Notes: a model not told the origin generated them from the letters alone. A stretch of 64,000 bases of DNA from Streptomyces sp. H27-H5 (GCF_026627505.1 NZ_JAPNLK010000048.1:1-64000); one strand, 5' to 3'. Numbered from the stretch's first letter, positions 25,783 to 35,254 are shown. A program made the numbers and translations.

Positions 25783-26730
25783 ATGACCCTCACCATCCGC
25801 GACCTGCGCCCGGGCGACCCGCTCGACGCCGAGGCCGTCGCCGCGGTGCGCCGCGCCGCACTCCCGTTCATGATCGCCAATGGGGCCGGGGTGGCCCACG
25901 AACTCGCCTCCGCCCACCCCGCCAAGCGCTACCGGCTGCTCCTCGCGCAGACCGGGGACGGCCGGGTCGTCGGCACCGCCCAGGTCGGCATCGCGCACGA
26001 CAGCGCCGAGCCGGGCGCGTCCTTCGTCAACGCGTACGTCCATCCCGACCACCGGGGACGCGGAGCCGGGACCGCCCTGCTGCGCACGGCGGAGGAGCAC
26101 CTCCTCGCGCAGGGCGCGGTGGAGACGTACGCCTGGGTCATGGACGAGCCCGGCCACCGGGCCTTCGCCGAGCGGCACGGCTACCGCGCCGGTCGCTCGG
26201 CCCACTTCCTGCGGCTGGACCTCGGTTCCGCGGTCCTTCCCCCGTACCCGGCCGAGCTGCCGCCGGGGGTGGAGCTGCGCCCCGGTTCCGCCTTCGTCGA
26301 CGATCCGCGCCCGCTCTACGAGGCCGACGCGGCGGTGAGCCGGGACGAGCCGGGCGACCTGCCGGTGGAGCTGGACGACCACGAGGACTGGCTGAGCGGC
26401 GTCTGGCACGACCCCTCGCTCGACAAGGAGCTGACCACGGTCGTCCTCGTCGGCGGCGAGCCGGCCGCGTTCACCGCCGCCCGGACCGACGGCACGGGCC
26501 GCTACGCCTCGGGGATGACCGGGACCCTGGCGGCCCACCGGGGCCGCGGCCTGGCCAAACTCGCCAAGATCGATTCCCTGCACCGGGCCGTCGCGGCCGG
26601 CTGCACGGAGGCCTTCACGGGCAACGACGCCGAGAACGGCCCGATGCTCGCGATCAACTCGTGGTTCGGATACGAGATCTGCGCCACCGAGACCCGTTTC
26701 ACCAAACGTCTGGAGCCCACGGCACGATGA
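25783..26730 (+). CDS. GNAT acetyltransferase with two tandem GNAT-like halves
   Basis: A 315-residue cytosolic N-acetyltransferase. The first half carries the acetyl-CoA motif A (VNAYVHPDHRGRGAGTALL, about residues 83-101); the second has a weaker GNAT pattern (GTLAAHRGRGLAKLAKI) and NAENGPMLAIN-like C-terminal sequence, a two-domain layout also seen in mycothiol synthase. The substrate is unknown. The stop overlaps the ATG of the downstream DUF402 gene (ATGA), so the two are coupled. A GntR gene is divergent upstream. Confidence 0.85.
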   Translation: MTLTIRDLRPGDPLDAEAVAAVRRAALPFMIANGAGVAHELASAHPAKRYRLLLAQTGDGRVVGTAQVGIAHDSAEPGASFVNAYVHPDHRGRGAGTALLRTAEEHLLAQGAVETYAWVMDEPGHRAFAERHGYRAGRSAHFLRLDLGSAVLPPYPAELPPGVELRPGSAFVDDPRPLYEADAAVSRDEPGDLPVELDDHEDWLSGVWHDPSLDKELTTVVLVGGEPAAFTAARTDGTGRYASGMTGTLAAHRGRGLAKLAKIDSLHRAVAAGCTEAFTGNDAENGPMLAINSWFGYEICATETRFTKRLEPTAR

Positions 26731-27209
26731 GCGAGCGCGTCGACGTCACCCTCACCAAGGCGGGCCGCACCAAGATCCGCTATCCGGCCGAGCTCCTCGC
26801 CGACACCGGCGACCGGATCTCCGTACGTGCCCCCTGGGCGGCCGCGACCGTGCGCGACTTCGGGTTCGTGCGCTTCGAGCCGGGCGACGTGTTCACCGAG
26901 CACTTCTGGCGCGGCCGCTGGTACGCGGTCAAGGAGGTCCGGACGGGCGACGGCGTCCTGAAGGGCTGGTACTGCGACATCACCCGCCCGGCCGTGGTCC
27001 GGGACGGCGAGATCCTGGTCGAGGACCTGGACCTGGACCTGTGGGTGTCGGCGGACGGGGCCCTGGTCCTGCGCCTGGACGAGGACGAGTTCGAGGCGAG
27101 CGGACTCGTCGCGAGCGACCCGGAGGCCGCCGAGGAGGCGGTCCGCACGCTCGGCGCCCTGGAGCGCCAGTCCCGCACGCCGGCCGGTCTGGCCGCGCTC
27201 CTCGGCTGA
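26727..27209 (+). CDS. DUF402 (FomD-like) protein
   Basis: A 160-residue protein with the DUF402 core: GRWYAVKEVRTGDGVLKGWYC, the aspartates DITRPAV and the metal-binding stretch EDLDLDLWVSADG. FomD, a family member, hydrolyses a nucleotidyl phosphonate in fosfomycin synthesis; other members hydrolyse nucleoside diphosphates. No phosphonate genes occur nearby, so a generic phosphatase role is more likely. ATG 26727 overlaps the upstream stop. Confidence 0.85.
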   Translation: MSERVDVTLTKAGRTKIRYPAELLADTGDRISVRAPWAAATVRDFGFVRFEPGDVFTEHFWRGRWYAVKEVRTGDGVLKGWYCDITRPAVVRDGEILVEDLDLDLWVSADGALVLRLDEDEFEASGLVASDPEAAEEAVRTLGALERQSRTPAGLAALLG

Positions 27210-27230
27210 ACGGACGCGGCCTCGCGGCAC

Positions 27231-27250
27231 GCCCCGGCACGTCCCGGGGC
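27231..27250 (+). terminator. Hairpin terminator after the GNAT/DUF402 pair
   Basis: GCCCCGG-CACGTC-CCGGGGC has perfect 7-bp arms, 22 bases after the DUF402 stop codon. Confidence 0.5.
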
Positions 27251-27281
27251 ACGTCCCCGAGACATGTCCCCGAGGTGGTAC

Positions 27282-27347
27282 GGGCGTGTTCCGGAGGCTG
27301 TGCGGGCGTGTTCCCGGGGCTGTGCGGGCGTGTTCCTGAGGTGGCGC
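27282..27347. repeat. Three tandem 22-bp repeats (GGGCGTGTTCC...)
   Basis: Three contiguous units of exactly 22 bases begin GGGCGTGTTCC at 27282, 27304 and 27326; the second half of each varies slightly. They lie upstream of the LPMO promoter region. Regulatory or slippage origin cannot be told apart. Confidence 0.8.
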
Positions 27348-27556
27348 TTGTCCCTGCCTTAAGCGCGCCCTAAGGATCTCCGATCGGCGGTGGATCCGGG
27401 CCGAACGGGGGTTTCGGGGGGCTAGCTTGGCCGAGCCAGGGAGGGCCCAGGCGGCGCCGCGACCCGTGAGGGACGGCGTCGGCCCGGCCGACTCGCACCG
27501 GCCCGCCCCTGACGTGTTCAGCCCGTTCCGCCGTCTTGTCCAGAGGAGTTCCATCC

Positions 27557-28693
27557 ATGCGCCACGCACGCCGTACCGCCGCCCGAATCGCCGCCGTCGG
27601 TCTGGCCCCGCTCGCGGTGGCCGCGTACGCCGCCGTGCCCGCGGCCGCCCACGGTTCGATGACGGACCCGGTGAGCCGGGTGGCGGCGTGCTACGCGGAG
27701 GGCCCGGAGTCCCCGAAGTCGGCCGCCTGCAAGGCGGCGGTGGCGGCGAGCGGGGCGCAGGCGTTCTACGACTGGAACGCGGTGAACATCGCCAACGCGG
27801 CCGGCCAGAGCAAGTCCCTCATCCCGGACGGGCAGTTGTGCTCCGCGGGCAACGCCAAGTACAAGGGCCTGGACCTGCCCCGCGCCGACTGGCCGGCCGG
27901 TTCGATGACCTCGGGCGCGCACACCTTCCGCTACAAGGGCACCGCCCCGCACAAGGGGTCCTTCGAGCTGTACGTGACGAAGGACGGCTACGACCCGACG
28001 AAGCCGCTGAAGTGGTCCGACCTGGAGTCGAAGCCGTTCGTGAAGGTCACCGACCCCGGCATGCAGAACGGTGACTACGTCTTCTCCGGCACCGTCCCGA
28101 AGAAGAGCGGCCGCCACCTCGTCTACAGCGTGTGGCAGCGCTCGGACAGCCCGGAGGCCTTCTACAGCTGCTCCGACGTGGTCTTCGGCAAGGACAACGG
28201 CGCGGGCACCGGCACCGGCACCGGTGGCGCGCAGCCCACCGGCAAGCCGAGCACGGGTACCGGCACGGGCACAGGTACCGGTACGGGTAGCGGCCCGAGC
28301 GCGAAGCCGGGCACCGGTGGGAACGGCAAGCCGTCGAAGGCGCCCGGCAAGCCGGGCACCAAGCCCGGTACGGGCGTGCCCGGCACCGACGAGGACTGCC
28401 CCCTGGCGAAGGCGCCCACGGACCAGCAGATCGCGGCCGGCGCGGTCAAGTCCTCGGTGGAGCACCACGGTCACGGTGACGACGACCCGAAGACCAACGC
28501 CGAGAACGCCGCCGCTCCCCTCCTCGCCTCGGAGTCCCCGGTGACCCCCAAGGACGGCAACCTCGCGGAGACGGGCGGCAACAGCGCCACCCCGGCGATC
28601 GCGATCGCCGGGGCCGGCGCCCTGGCCGTGGGCGCGGCCGCGCTGTTCGGGGCGGCCCGCCGCCGGAGCGCCGCGGGCCGCCACGGCCGCTAG
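27557..28693 (+). CDS. Cell-wall-anchored AA10 lytic polysaccharide monooxygenase
   Basis: A 378-residue secreted copper enzyme that oxidatively cleaves chitin or cellulose. The signal peptide ends AAA and exposes H32 of HGSMTDPVSR as the mature N-terminus, the first histidine of the copper brace; the second is in SGAHTFRYKG. The catalytic domain ends near FYSCSDVVFG. A Gly/Thr/Pro linker with GTGTGT repeats follows, then a C-terminal region with the sortase signal LAETG, a hydrophobic helix (AIAIAGAGALAVGAAALFGA) and a basic tail. LAxTG is the class E sortase site of Streptomyces, so the enzyme should be covalently wall-bound rather than free. ATG 27557 has GAGGAG upstream. Confidence 0.92.
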   Translation: MRHARRTAARIAAVGLAPLAVAAYAAVPAAAHGSMTDPVSRVAACYAEGPESPKSAACKAAVAASGAQAFYDWNAVNIANAAGQSKSLIPDGQLCSAGNAKYKGLDLPRADWPAGSMTSGAHTFRYKGTAPHKGSFELYVTKDGYDPTKPLKWSDLESKPFVKVTDPGMQNGDYVFSGTVPKKSGRHLVYSVWQRSDSPEAFYSCSDVVFGKDNGAGTGTGTGGAQPTGKPSTGTGTGTGTGTGSGPSAKPGTGGNGKPSKAPGKPGTKPGTGVPGTDEDCPLAKAPTDQQIAAGAVKSSVEHHGHGDDDPKTNAENAAAPLLASESPVTPKDGNLAETGGNSATPAIAIAGAGALAVGAAALFGAARRRSAAGRHGR

Positions 28694-28744
28694 CCCCGGT
28701 CGTCACGTCACGTCAGGCCGTCCGGACGGACCGCCCGTGCCTCG

Positions 28745-29608
28745 TCACTCGAAGACCGAGGCGCAGGTGGTCCGTTCGGCGTGTGCCGGGTCGAGTGCGT
28801 TGAGCGCCTCGTGCCAGGCGATGCGGTCGGTCAGGCCGATGGTCACGTGCTCGGAGAGGTCCAGGGCGCACAGGTCCTGGAGCACGACGTTGCGTACGTT
28901 CGACCCGTCGAGGAAGCCGCTGCGGTAGGGGGTGACCACCTCGTCGTAGCGGGTCGCGATCACGGTGTACTTCACGCCCGGGACGGTGTCCCCGCCCTCG
29001 TTGAGGCGGGTGATGAAGGCCGAGCCGGCGATCTGGTCGGCCAGGCCGGGGGTCGCGGAACTGATCAGGTCCTCGGCGCCGGGGAAGTACGGGAGCAGTC
29101 GCGTCAGCCCGCTCAGGGTGGTGCCGTGGTTGTCGGGGGCGAGTCCGACGAGGGCGTTGACCTTGGCGGCTCCGCCCAGGAACTTCAGGTAGTGGCGGGG
29201 CATCATGCCGCCCTGGGAGTGGCCGACGAGGTCGGCCTTGGCGGCTCCGGTGGCGGCGAGCACCTTGTCGACGAACACGTCGAGTTGGGCGGCGGACTTC
29301 TCGATGGGGCCGAGGCCGTTGAAGAAGGGGACGCCGGGGAGCTGCCCGTAGTCGAGGGAGTAGACGCAGTAGCCGCGGTTCACGAGGTACGGGGCGAAGC
29401 CGAGCCAGTTGTCGACGGAGTTCCCGAAGGTGCCGTGGACGAGGACGACGGGGCGGGGGTGGGCGGCCGTCGGCCGACAGGACCAGTTGTTCCAGCCGCT
29501 GCCGGGTGCCGACGCGGCCTGCGCGGCGGGGGTGGTGGGGGCGACGAGCGCGGCGGTGGTGAGGGCGAGGACGGCCAGCGGGCGGAGCAGTCGTCTCCAG
29601 GGCAGCAT
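28745..29608 (-). CDS. Secreted triacylglycerol lipase/alpha-beta hydrolase
   Basis: A 287-residue extracellular esterase. A signal peptide of about 32 residues (ending AAQAA) precedes the oxyanion-hole motif LVHGTFGN, the nucleophile elbow GHSQGG (S131) and a late Asp/His pair including the region SEHVTIGL. Four cysteines fit two disulphides. Streptomyces homologues are active lipases. AGGAG lies before ATG 29608. It is convergent with the LPMO gene. A longer reading upstream belongs to the divergent acyl-CoA dehydrogenase remnant. Confidence 0.92.
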   Translation of the reverse strand: MLPWRRLLRPLAVLALTTAALVAPTTPAAQAASAPGSGWNNWSCRPTAAHPRPVVLVHGTFGNSVDNWLGFAPYLVNRGYCVYSLDYGQLPGVPFFNGLGPIEKSAAQLDVFVDKVLAATGAAKADLVGHSQGGMMPRHYLKFLGGAAKVNALVGLAPDNHGTTLSGLTRLLPYFPGAEDLISSATPGLADQIAGSAFITRLNEGGDTVPGVKYTVIATRYDEVVTPYRSGFLDGSNVRNVVLQDLCALDLSEHVTIGLTDRIAWHEALNALDPAHAERTTCASVFE

Positions 29609-29776
29609 CGTGTGATCTCCTTGCGGGTCAAGGGGAAAGAGCGTGGGGGTTCGTCCCGTGATCCGGATCACAAGGGGGGCTGCTGCCGTTAAATTACGGG
29701 CGAGTAGCAAGACTTGGAAGTTACGCGTCGGTAAAAACTCGCGTGTCGAGGCTCCCGCCGGCCCCGCACCAGAAGA

Positions 29777-30598
29777 ATGACCCGCATGTACACGGTCCCC
29801 GGCTCCGGAACCGCCCTGGCCACCCCGCCCGACCTGGCGGTCGATCCGCTGGTCGCCGCCGTCACCGAGATCGCGGTGCGCGTGTTGCGCCCGTGCGTGG
29901 AGGAGACCGCCGAGGCGGGGGTGCCGCGTTCGCACCTCGACGCGCTCGCGGCGGGTGGCGCGTACGGGCTGATCGCATACGAACCGGATCCCGCGAGCGG
30001 GGTCACCGCGGAGCGGGAGTCGGGCGGGTGGCGGCTGTCGGGGCGGGTGCCGTGGATGACGGTCTGGGGGCTGGCCGACGTGGTGTACCTGGGCGCCCTC
30101 GGCGCCGCTGTGGGCGATGCGGGGTACGCGCACGGCGGCCGTCGAGGTCCGGGGCGTCTTCGTGCCGGACGCCGAGGTGGTGGTCCGGGAGCCGCGGGCC
30201 GGCTGGCTGCGGGCGTACGACCTGGAGAACGCCGATGCCCAGCCCGCCGTCTTCGGGCAGTTGCGCGCCACCGCGGACTTCCTGCTCGCCTTCGAGGGTA
30301 CGAGGACCTCGGGCTGCGGATCGCGGACCGGGCCGCCCGGCTGCGCGCCGAGGCGTACGCGCTGCGGGACGAACTCCCGCCCGGGCAAGGGCCCGCGGAC
30401 CGGCTGCGCCTGCGGGCCGAGAGCCTTGACCTGGCGGTACGGGCCGCCGCGGCCTGTGTGGCGGTGGCCGGCGGGCGCGCGATCCAGTACGGCAACACGG
30501 CGGGTCGGCTCTCGCGGGAGGCGCAGTTCCACCTGATCCAGGCCCAGACCGGCGGGCTCAAGCGCGAGGTGGCCCGGCTGATGCTGGACGGGCCCTGA
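29777..30598 (+). pseudogene. Acyl-CoA dehydrogenase-family protein, decayed
   Basis: Three blocks of one protein are spread over two frames. Block 1 (29777 to about 30110) reads VDPLVAAVTEIAVRVLRPC, then jumps from AYGLIAYEP directly to GVTAERESGGWRLSGRVPWM, missing roughly 80-90 residues that intact relatives have. Block 2 (about 30117 to 30298, shifted frame) reads RGTRTAAVEVRGVFVPDAEV. Block 3 (about 30302 to 30598, original frame) reads YEDLGLRIADRAARLRAEAY to the stop. Total length is about 270 residues against about 360-380 normally. Two frame changes plus deletions make a functional product unlikely. It is divergent from the secreted lipase gene. Confidence 0.7.
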
Positions 30599-30628
30599 TC
30601 CACCGACGCGGCCCTGGGGCCCGCCGCG

Positions 30629-31648
30629 TCACGAGGCCCTGCCGAGGCCGGCGGGATGCCGGACCGCGCCCGCCCCGAAGGTGGCCGCCGGGCGGACCGT
30701 GCCCGGGCCGAAGCGGGCGTTGGCCCGGTCGACGGCCGCCTCCACCGTCAGCCGGGATTCCCGGACCGGGTCCAGGGAGATCTGCCGGGCCACGCGTTCG
30801 GCGCCGGTCAGGTCCTCGGCCCGGAGCACCATCCCGGTCAGCCGGGCCCGTTGCAGGCCCGCCGCGTCCATCAGCCGGTACGCCGCGGTGCGCAGGTCCT
30901 CGTCGTGTGCGGAGGGTTCCGTGAGCCGCCGGGCCTTCTCCCAGCGGGTGCCGCCCGCGAAGCGCAGGGTCAGGGACAGGGAGCGGGCCGCCTGGCGGCG
31001 CCCGCGCAGGAGCGCGCCGAGCCGGACGACCAGGGCGAGCAGGGCGGCCCTGGCGTGCGGGCCGTCCAGTTCCTCCCGGGCGAACCCGCTCCTGACGGCG
31101 GCCGAGGAGGGCAGGTCGCGGGGGGTCACCGGGCGCGGGTCGACGCCCCGGGCGCGCTCGGCGACCAGCCGACCGGTCCGCTTGCCCAGGATCCGTTCGA
31201 CGACGCCGGGCGGGACCCGGGTGAGGGCTCCCACGGTGTGCAGTCCGTAGCCGCGCAGTGCCTCGGCCTGTCGGGAGCCGAGCCCGTGCAGCGCCTCCAC
31301 CGGCAGCGGCCCGAGGAAGCCGGCCACCGCGTCCGGGTCGTCGGGGACGGCCAGGATCCCGCCGGGGCCGGGGATCCGGGCGGAGGCCATGGCCGCGAGG
31401 GCCCAGGTCGCGGCGACCCCGATCCGCACGTCCGTGCCCAGTCGGGCCACCGCGCGCAGGCGGACCACCTCGGCGATCCGGGCGGCCTCGATGCCGAAGT
31501 ACCTTTGCGCTCCCCGCACTTGGACCAGGGCGGCGCGGGGCGGCAGGGCCTGGACGAGCGGGGAGAACTCCCGCAGCAGTTCCAGGACCTCCCGGTGGCC
31601 CTCATCGGTGAGGGCCGGGGCGCACCGTACGTGCAGGATCGCGCTCAT
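30629..31648 (-). CDS. ImuB-like Y-family DNA polymerase homologue
   Basis: A 339-residue Y-family protein encoded directly after dnaE2 with an ATGA overlap (31645-31648). The palm/thumb pattern is visible (GLGSRQAEALRGYGLHTVGA is the helix-hairpin-helix), but the acidic catalytic residues are missing: the position of the DxSG motif reads VQVRGAQRYFG and the N-terminal metal-binding aspartates are absent. That fits ImuB, the non-catalytic beta-clamp adaptor of the DnaE2 mutasome. It is shorter than mycobacterial ImuB (about 530), so the name is a family-level inference. Expression should follow the SOS-type control of dnaE2. Confidence 0.78.
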   Translation of the reverse strand: MSAILHVRCAPALTDEGHREVLELLREFSPLVQALPPRAALVQVRGAQRYFGIEAARIAEVVRLRAVARLGTDVRIGVAATWALAAMASARIPGPGGILAVPDDPDAVAGFLGPLPVEALHGLGSRQAEALRGYGLHTVGALTRVPPGVVERILGKRTGRLVAERARGVDPRPVTPRDLPSSAAVRSGFAREELDGPHARAALLALVVRLGALLRGRRQAARSLSLTLRFAGGTRWEKARRLTEPSAHDEDLRTAAYRLMDAAGLQRARLTGMVLRAEDLTGAERVARQISLDPVRESRLTVEAAVDRANARFGPGTVRPAATFGAGAVRHPAGLGRAS

Positions 31649-34600
31649 CCCGCGCTCCCCGGGCTGGAGTGCCAGAGCTTGCGGCCGGTCGCGGCGCCCT
31701 CGCCGGGCGGCCGGAGGTCGGCCCACGGGTTCATCTCGTAGCCGTTCGCCAGGTGGATGCGGCGGCCTTCCGGTGCGCCGTCCGGCTGGGGGGCGCGCTC
31801 GCGGGCCGGTTCGGACAGTCGGGCGGTGACCGCCTCCAGGCCGTCCTCCCCGCGCAGTTCGACCAGCTCGGACAGGTTCCAGGCGGCCGCTCCGACGATG
31901 CTCAGGCTCTGGGGGCCGCGGCGCTGTACGACGCCTCGGACCAGCAGCAGGAAGGAGTGGAAGACGGTGTGGGCGCAGGCCTCGTGGCTGTCGTCGAAGA
32001 AGGCCAGGTCGACCAGGCCGGTGCCGTCGTCGAGGGTGGTGAAGATGACCCGCTTCCCGGATCGGATCGGCGGGGTCTGGGTGGCCGCCTTGGCGCCGGC
32101 GACCAGTACCGTCCGCCCGTGTTCGACGTCGCGCAGCCGGGCGGCCGGGACCACGCCGAGTTCGGTCAGGAAGGCCTGATGGTCGCCCATGAGGTGGCGC
32201 GAGGCGTCCATGCCGAGGACGCCGAGCTCGGCGCTGAGGCGTTCGCCGTCGGTCAGGTCGGGCAGGCCGACGGGTGCGGTGGACCGGCCTCCTTCCAGCG
32301 GGAGTTGGGTGTTCGCCCGGGCGCCGGCGGCTCGTTGCGCCCCGTGCAGTTCGGTCAAGTGCAGCAACAGGTCACGGCGGTTCGCGCCGAAGGCGTCCAA
32401 CGCCCCGACCTGGGCGAGTCGTTCGGCCACGGGGCGGCCCGGGTGGGCGCGGTCCCAGAAGTCGCGCAGGGAGGCGTACGGCTGTCCGGCCTCGATCCGG
32501 GCCGCCTCGGCCTCGCCGATGCCGTGGACGTCGGCCAGGGCCAGCCGGAGCCCCCACCTCCGATCGGACACCAGTTCGATACGGTGGGCGACCGCCGACC
32601 GGTTCACGTCCAACGGCAGCACCGGCACGCCCCGTCGGCGGGCGTCGGCCAGCAGCAACCGCTTCGGGTACATCCCCGGGTCGTGGGTGAGCAGCCCGGC
32701 GTAGAAGGCGGCCGGGTGGTGGGCCTTGAGCCAGGCCGACTGGTAGGTGGGCACGGCGAAGGCCACCGCGTGCGCCTTGCAGAACCCGTACGAGCCGAAG
32801 GCCTCCACGATCTCCCAGGTCCGGGCGATCACCTCGGCCGAGTAGCCGCGCGCGCTCGCCGTCGCCGCGAACCAGACCTTGATCCGGCCCTGCGACTGCG
32901 GGTCGGACAGTCCGCGCCGCACGCGGTCCGCCTCGTCCCGACCGCAGTCGGTCATGACGTGCACGATCTCGATGATCTGCTCGTGGAAGACCACCACCCC
33001 GTACGTCTCGCGGAGCGCCTCCGCCAGGTCCGGGTGCGGGTAGCGCGCCGGGGCGCGGCCGTGCCGGGCCTCGATGAAGGGCCGCACCATGTCGGCGGCC
33101 ACCGGCCCCGGGCGGAAGAGCGAGATGTCGACGACCAGGTCCTGGAAGGTGGCCGGCTGGAGCCGCCCCACCAGGTCCCGCTGGCCCGGGGACTCGATCT
33201 GGAAGCAGCCCAGCGTCTCGGCCGAGCGGATCAGCTCGTACGTGGCCGGGTCGCACGGCGGGACCTGCGCGGGGTCGTCCAGGTCGAGCTCCTCGCCGGT
33301 GGCGCGCCGGAGTTCACCGACGGCGTGGGCCATCGCCGACTGCATCCGCACGCCGAGCACGTCCAGCTTGAGCAGCCCCAGCTCCTCCACGTCGTCCTTG
33401 TCGAACTGGGACATCGGGAAACCCTCGACACCGCTCGGGACGACCGGGGTGCGGGCGAGCAGCGAGGCGTCGGACAGCAGCACCCCGCACGGGTGCATGG
33501 CGACCCCGCGCGGCAGTGCGTCCAGCGCCTCGACCAGCTCCCAGAGCCGGCCGTACGACTCCCCCCGCACGTCCCGCAGTTCGGGGAGTTCGGCGAGGGC
33601 CGTGCGGGCATCGCGGGCCCGGATGTGCGGGAAGGCCTTGGCGAGCCGGTCGACGGCGGCCGGGTCCATGGACAGGGCGGCGCCGACGTCGCGGATGGCG
33701 TGCCGGACCCGGTAGGTCTCGGGCATGGACACGGTGGCGACGCGTTCGGCGCCGAAGCGGTCGATGATCCGCCGGTAGACCTCCAGCCGGCGGGCGGACT
33801 CCACGTCGATGTCGATGTCGGGCAGGACGTGCCGGCGCTTGGACAGGAAGCGCTCCATCAGCAGGCCGTTCGCGACGGGGTCGGCGTGCGCGATCCCCAG
33901 GAGGTGGTTGACGAGGGACCCGGCGCCGGAGCCCCGGGCGGCCACTCGGATGCCCATCTCCCGTACGTCGTCGACCACTTGGGCGACCGTCAGGAAGTAC
34001 GAGGCGAAGCCGTGGTAGGCGATGACGTCGAGCTCCCGGTGCATCCGGTCCCAGTACGCGTGGTCGTCCGCGTACCCGCGGAGCACCATGCCGGCGGAGG
34101 CCCGGGAGGCGAGCACCCGCTGGGCGGTGCGATGACCGGCGCCGACGAGCCGGGCCTCCGGGAAGTGCACGGAGCCGATGCCCAGGTCGTCCTCGGGGTC
34201 CACGGCGCAGGCGTCGGCGGTGCGCCGGGTCTCGGCGAGCAGCCGGCGCGCGTCGGTGGGGCGCAGGCCGGCCGCCCGGGCGATCCGGTCGGCGACCTCG
34301 GCCATGGCGGCGGGGTCCTTGAGCCAGCGTTCGCCGCTGTCCAGGCGCTTGCGGGGATCCACGGGGACCAGTCGGCGGGCCGCGTCGAGGACGTCGGCGA
34401 TCGGGCCCTGGCCGGGATCGGCGTAGCGGACGGCGTTGGTGATCACGGCCGGGACGCCCTGTTCGACGGCGAAGCCGACCGTGCGCGCGGCGAGGCGCAG
34501 CGAGCCGGGGCCCGTGTCGACGTCGGCGCCGGCGCGGCCGTGGTGGACGGCCTCCAGGCGCAGCGCGTCCCCGTACAGCTCCCGCCAGGGCGCGAGCAGC

Positions 34601-35199
34601 CGCGCGGCCCGGTCGGGGCGGCCCGCGGCCAGCGCCCGGCCGACCTCGGAGTCGGGGCCGAGCAGGACGAACACGCCGCTCAGCCCGAAGGAGCCGAGTG
34701 CCTCGCGCAGGGCGTCCCAGGTCACCAGCGGGACCTCGGGGGCGACCGCGTGGGCGGCGGTGACCAGTCGGCAGAGCTCGGCCCAGCCGGCGGCGCCGTC
34801 CCGGGCAAGGAAGACGGCCCGGGCGGCGGACTCGTCGACGAAGGCGCCGCCCCTGACGGGGGTGCGGCGGCGGAAGGAGGCCTCGGCGCGGGACGTCCCG
34901 CCCCCACCGGCCCCCGCGCCACCGGAGAACCCGGCCCCCGCACCACCGGACAATCCGGCGCCCGACGGCGGCGAGTCGGCGGCGGGGGCGACCGCGAGGT
35001 TCACTCCGAACAGCGGCCGGACCCCGGCTCCCGCGGCGGCCTTCGCGAACCGCACCGCGCCCGCGAGGGTGTCGCGGTCGGTGAGGGCGAGGGCGTCCAT
35101 GCCCCGCTCCGCGGCGCGTTCCGCGAGTCGTTCCGGGTGCGAGCCGCCGTAGCGCGCGGAGAACCCCGAAACGGTGTGCAGATGCGTAAAACCAGGCAC
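31645..35199 (-). CDS. dnaE2: Error-prone DNA polymerase III alpha subunit DnaE2
   Basis: A 1184-residue C-family polymerase responsible for translesion synthesis and induced mutagenesis. The PHP domain starts at once (FTHLHTVSGFSARYGG, then LTDRDTLAGAVRFA); the catalytic aspartates are in LPDIDIDVESARR; GFCKAHAVAFAVPTYQSAWL and a C-terminal OB-fold (PIRSGKRVIFTTLDDGTG) complete the layout. The GTG start at 35199 has a textbook AGGAGG six bases upstream; longer frames lack this. It overlaps the Y-family gene downstream by four bases. A near-consensus actinobacterial LexA box lies 82-96 bases upstream, close to a -10 TATGGT. Confidence 0.95.
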   Translation of the reverse strand: MPGFTHLHTVSGFSARYGGSHPERLAERAAERGMDALALTDRDTLAGAVRFAKAAAGAGVRPLFGVNLAVAPAADSPPSGAGLSGGAGAGFSGGAGAGGGGTSRAEASFRRRTPVRGGAFVDESAARAVFLARDGAAGWAELCRLVTAAHAVAPEVPLVTWDALREALGSFGLSGVFVLLGPDSEVGRALAAGRPDRAARLLAPWRELYGDALRLEAVHHGRAGADVDTGPGSLRLAARTVGFAVEQGVPAVITNAVRYADPGQGPIADVLDAARRLVPVDPRKRLDSGERWLKDPAAMAEVADRIARAAGLRPTDARRLLAETRRTADACAVDPEDDLGIGSVHFPEARLVGAGHRTAQRVLASRASAGMVLRGYADDHAYWDRMHRELDVIAYHGFASYFLTVAQVVDDVREMGIRVAARGSGAGSLVNHLLGIAHADPVANGLLMERFLSKRRHVLPDIDIDVESARRLEVYRRIIDRFGAERVATVSMPETYRVRHAIRDVGAALSMDPAAVDRLAKAFPHIRARDARTALAELPELRDVRGESYGRLWELVEALDALPRGVAMHPCGVLLSDASLLARTPVVPSGVEGFPMSQFDKDDVEELGLLKLDVLGVRMQSAMAHAVGELRRATGEELDLDDPAQVPPCDPATYELIRSAETLGCFQIESPGQRDLVGRLQPATFQDLVVDISLFRPGPVAADMVRPFIEARHGRAPARYPHPDLAEALRETYGVVVFHEQIIEIVHVMTDCGRDEADRVRRGLSDPQSQGRIKVWFAATASARGYSAEVIARTWEIVEAFGSYGFCKAHAVAFAVPTYQSAWLKAHHPAAFYAGLLTHDPGMYPKRLLLADARRRGVPVLPLDVNRSAVAHRIELVSDRRWGLRLALADVHGIGEAEAARIEAGQPYASLRDFWDRAHPGRPVAERLAQVGALDAFGANRRDLLLHLTELHGAQRAAGARANTQLPLEGGRSTAPVGLPDLTDGERLSAELGVLGMDASRHLMGDHQAFLTELGVVPAARLRDVEHGRTVLVAGAKAATQTPPIRSGKRVIFTTLDDGTGLVDLAFFDDSHEACAHTVFHSFLLLVRGVVQRRGPQSLSIVGAAAWNLSELVELRGEDGLEAVTARLSEPARERAPQPDGAPEGRRIHLANGYEMNPWADLRPPGEGAATGRKLWHSSPGSAG

Positions 35200-35254
35200 C
35201 CGCGGCCTCCTGCTTCGCTCGATACCCCCGACACTCCTTCGACCTCCCCTCTCC

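Larger units (their letters stand above)
27210..27556 (+). other. Intergenic region before the LPMO gene
   Basis: The 347-base gap holds a hairpin just after the DUF402 gene (27231-27250), three 22-base tandem repeats (27282-27347), a short dyad CCTTA...TAAGG (27357-27375) and a possible -10 TAGCTT (27423-27428) for the LPMO gene. No gene was recognised in it. Confidence 0.6.

Noticed and set aside
27360..27556. DasR (GlcNAc regulator) site upstream of the LPMO gene
   Set aside because: No sequence close to ACTGGTCTAGACCACT or TGGTCTAGACCA is present.
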